Assembly: GCF_013375035.1 (NCBI RefSeq) | Contig: NZ_CP056032.1 | Location: 1,968,001-2,032,000, forward strand | Origin: Spirosoma sp. KUDC1026 | GTDB lineage: Bacteria > Bacteroidota > Bacteroidia > Cytophagales > Spirosomataceae | Direction of reading: 5' to 3' | DNA: 64,000 bases | Shown here: piece after piece, positions 63,447 through 64,000 of the stretch | How positions within the stretch are numbered: position 1 is the first letter of the stretch | Layout: each line of letters opens with the position of its first letter | Made by a program: the position numbers and the translations under genes | The notes under the pieces: model-generated | What the model was told of the DNA's origin: nothing | Database searches by the model: none | Seen by the model: the letters and a program-made list of their open reading frames with translations, nothing else

Positions 63447-63799
63447 AAAGACTGAACTGCTGAAAGCAGCTGTTTTAGGTGTTTGGAATAAGTTCGGAGA
63501 AAACTTATCTGGGAGAAAAGACAGGTTCCAGTAGAACTACTCATGGATTTATTAAATTTTTTTAACAAATATTTAAAGTCTATTTCGGTTAAGATAGAAT
63601 CAGCCTGAAAGAGGTGACAAGTGGGTAAACTGACCACTTAGTAAACTTCCCGAAATTCTATTTCGGATTCGTTCGCTTTTGGAATAAGTCCGTTGTGCAT
63701 TTTGGAATGATTTGTATATTTGAGACTTCCGGTTTTCTGTCTTCAGCTGTAAATGGCTATTAATGAGCAATTTGGGGCTGTTTCTCTTACAGACCGGTT
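63447..63799. promoter_or_regulatory. Upstream region of the second susC with an orphan + strand promoter
   Basis: No gene is supported. On the + strand TTG (63693-63695), a 19-nt spacer and TATATTTG (63715-63722) form a consensus promoter pointing away from susC; no + strand gene follows within the window. For susC itself only a one-mismatch element AATATTTG (63573-63566, - strand) is seen, implying a leader of about 110 nt. Confidence 0.45.
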
Positions 63800-64000
63800 T
63801 CACTTCATCCGAAGTTCAGCAACCTGTTCAAGCCCTTGTTTATCCCGTCTAATCGGCTGTCCGTCAATTGATAGCTGCGAGTACGTATGAGAGTTTTTCC
63901 GACCCAGCCGTTTCAGATTGTCTACTCCCTGCTTGAGCACGAATTTCTGGGATACCTTATTGAAGCGTTCGTGGTGCAGCAAAACAGCCGGGGTGAACTG
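63800..64000 (-). CDS. C-terminus of an unrecognised protein (cut by window end)
   Basis: 66 codons are open from the window edge (QFTPAVLLHHERFNKVSQKF) to TGA at 63800, basic and rich in Lys, Arg and Gln. No start is in the window; the apparent TTG at 63982 is not needed. I do not recognise the family. Coding is plausible because the frame is open to the edge, but short. Confidence 0.5.
   Translation of the reverse strand, partial: QFTPAVLLHHERFNKVSQKFVLKQGVDNLKRLGRKNSHTYSQLSIDGQPIRRDKQGLEQVAELRMK

Noticed and set aside
63751-63888. 45-codon + strand frame after the orphan promoter
   Set aside because: It overlaps the - strand partial gene, has no ribosome-binding or family evidence, and its composition looks like an antisense shadow.
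1-64000. CRISPR arrays, rRNA operons, prophage modules and replication origins
   Set aside because: Looked for and not seen. The only short tandem array is the 15-bp repeat at 57068, which has no spacers.

Overview
The window looks like a chromosome segment from a Bacteroidota bacterium, most likely of the Cytophagales (Spirosoma-like). This rests on two SusC/SusD pairs, a GH76/GH92 polysaccharide utilisation locus (PUL), a DUF5606 gene, a Tgt without zinc cysteines, promoters of the TTG...TAnnTTTG type, and moderately GC-rich coding sequence. The genus is an inference.

Region 1 (1-12.1 kb, + strand) is an alpha-mannan PUL: the C-terminal part of a SusC receptor, SusD, a SusE-like lipoprotein, a lipoprotein GH76 endo-mannanase, a GH92 alpha-mannosidase, a second, non-lipoprotein GH76, a ROK sugar kinase and a large phosphomannose-isomerase-type protein. 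It can be read as a pathway from outer-membrane capture, through endo- and exo-cleavage, to cytosolic mannose phosphorylation and isomerisation to fructose-6-phosphate. A strong terminator closes it.

Region 2 (12.5-25.5 kb) is accessory DNA. It holds a secreted sulfatase, an IS982-family element broken by a complete 2,575-bp IS21-family element (6-bp target duplication and inverted repeats visible), a Type III-like restriction-modification pair (res, mod) that looks AT-richer than its surroundings, and a small GIY-YIG-like gene preceded by a perfect 15-bp palindrome.

Region 3 (25.6-29.3 kb) is housekeeping: tRNA-Asn(GTT), a small PH-like protein, rsmG and a membrane GT2 glycosyltransferase on the - strand, with tgt divergent from them.

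Region 4 (29.6-48.1 kb, + strand) is an exopolysaccharide or O-antigen-like cluster: SLBB export protein, Wzz-like protein, UDP-sugar dehydrogenase, CgeB-like glycosyltransferase, Wzy-like polymerase, two GT4 enzymes, a Gfo/Idh/MocA oxidoreductase, WecB, a bi-domain oxidoreductase, a heparinase-like protein, a WbuB-like GT4, an SDR epimerase and a WbpL/WecA-like initiating transferase. Eight junctions are ATGA start/stop overlaps. No flippase and no tyrosine kinase are visible.

Region 5 (48.1-58.5 kb) is mostly housekeeping: thioredoxin, engB, DUF5606, pyk, a tetR-yceI pair with a matching palindrome in front of each gene, priA, a YpdA-type reductase, a small Cys-rich lipoprotein preceded by a 15-bp tandem repeat, and alkC.

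Region 6 (58.5-64 kb, - strand) is a second SusC/SusD pair with no enzymes beside it, followed by the C-terminus of an unrecognised protein cut by the window edge.
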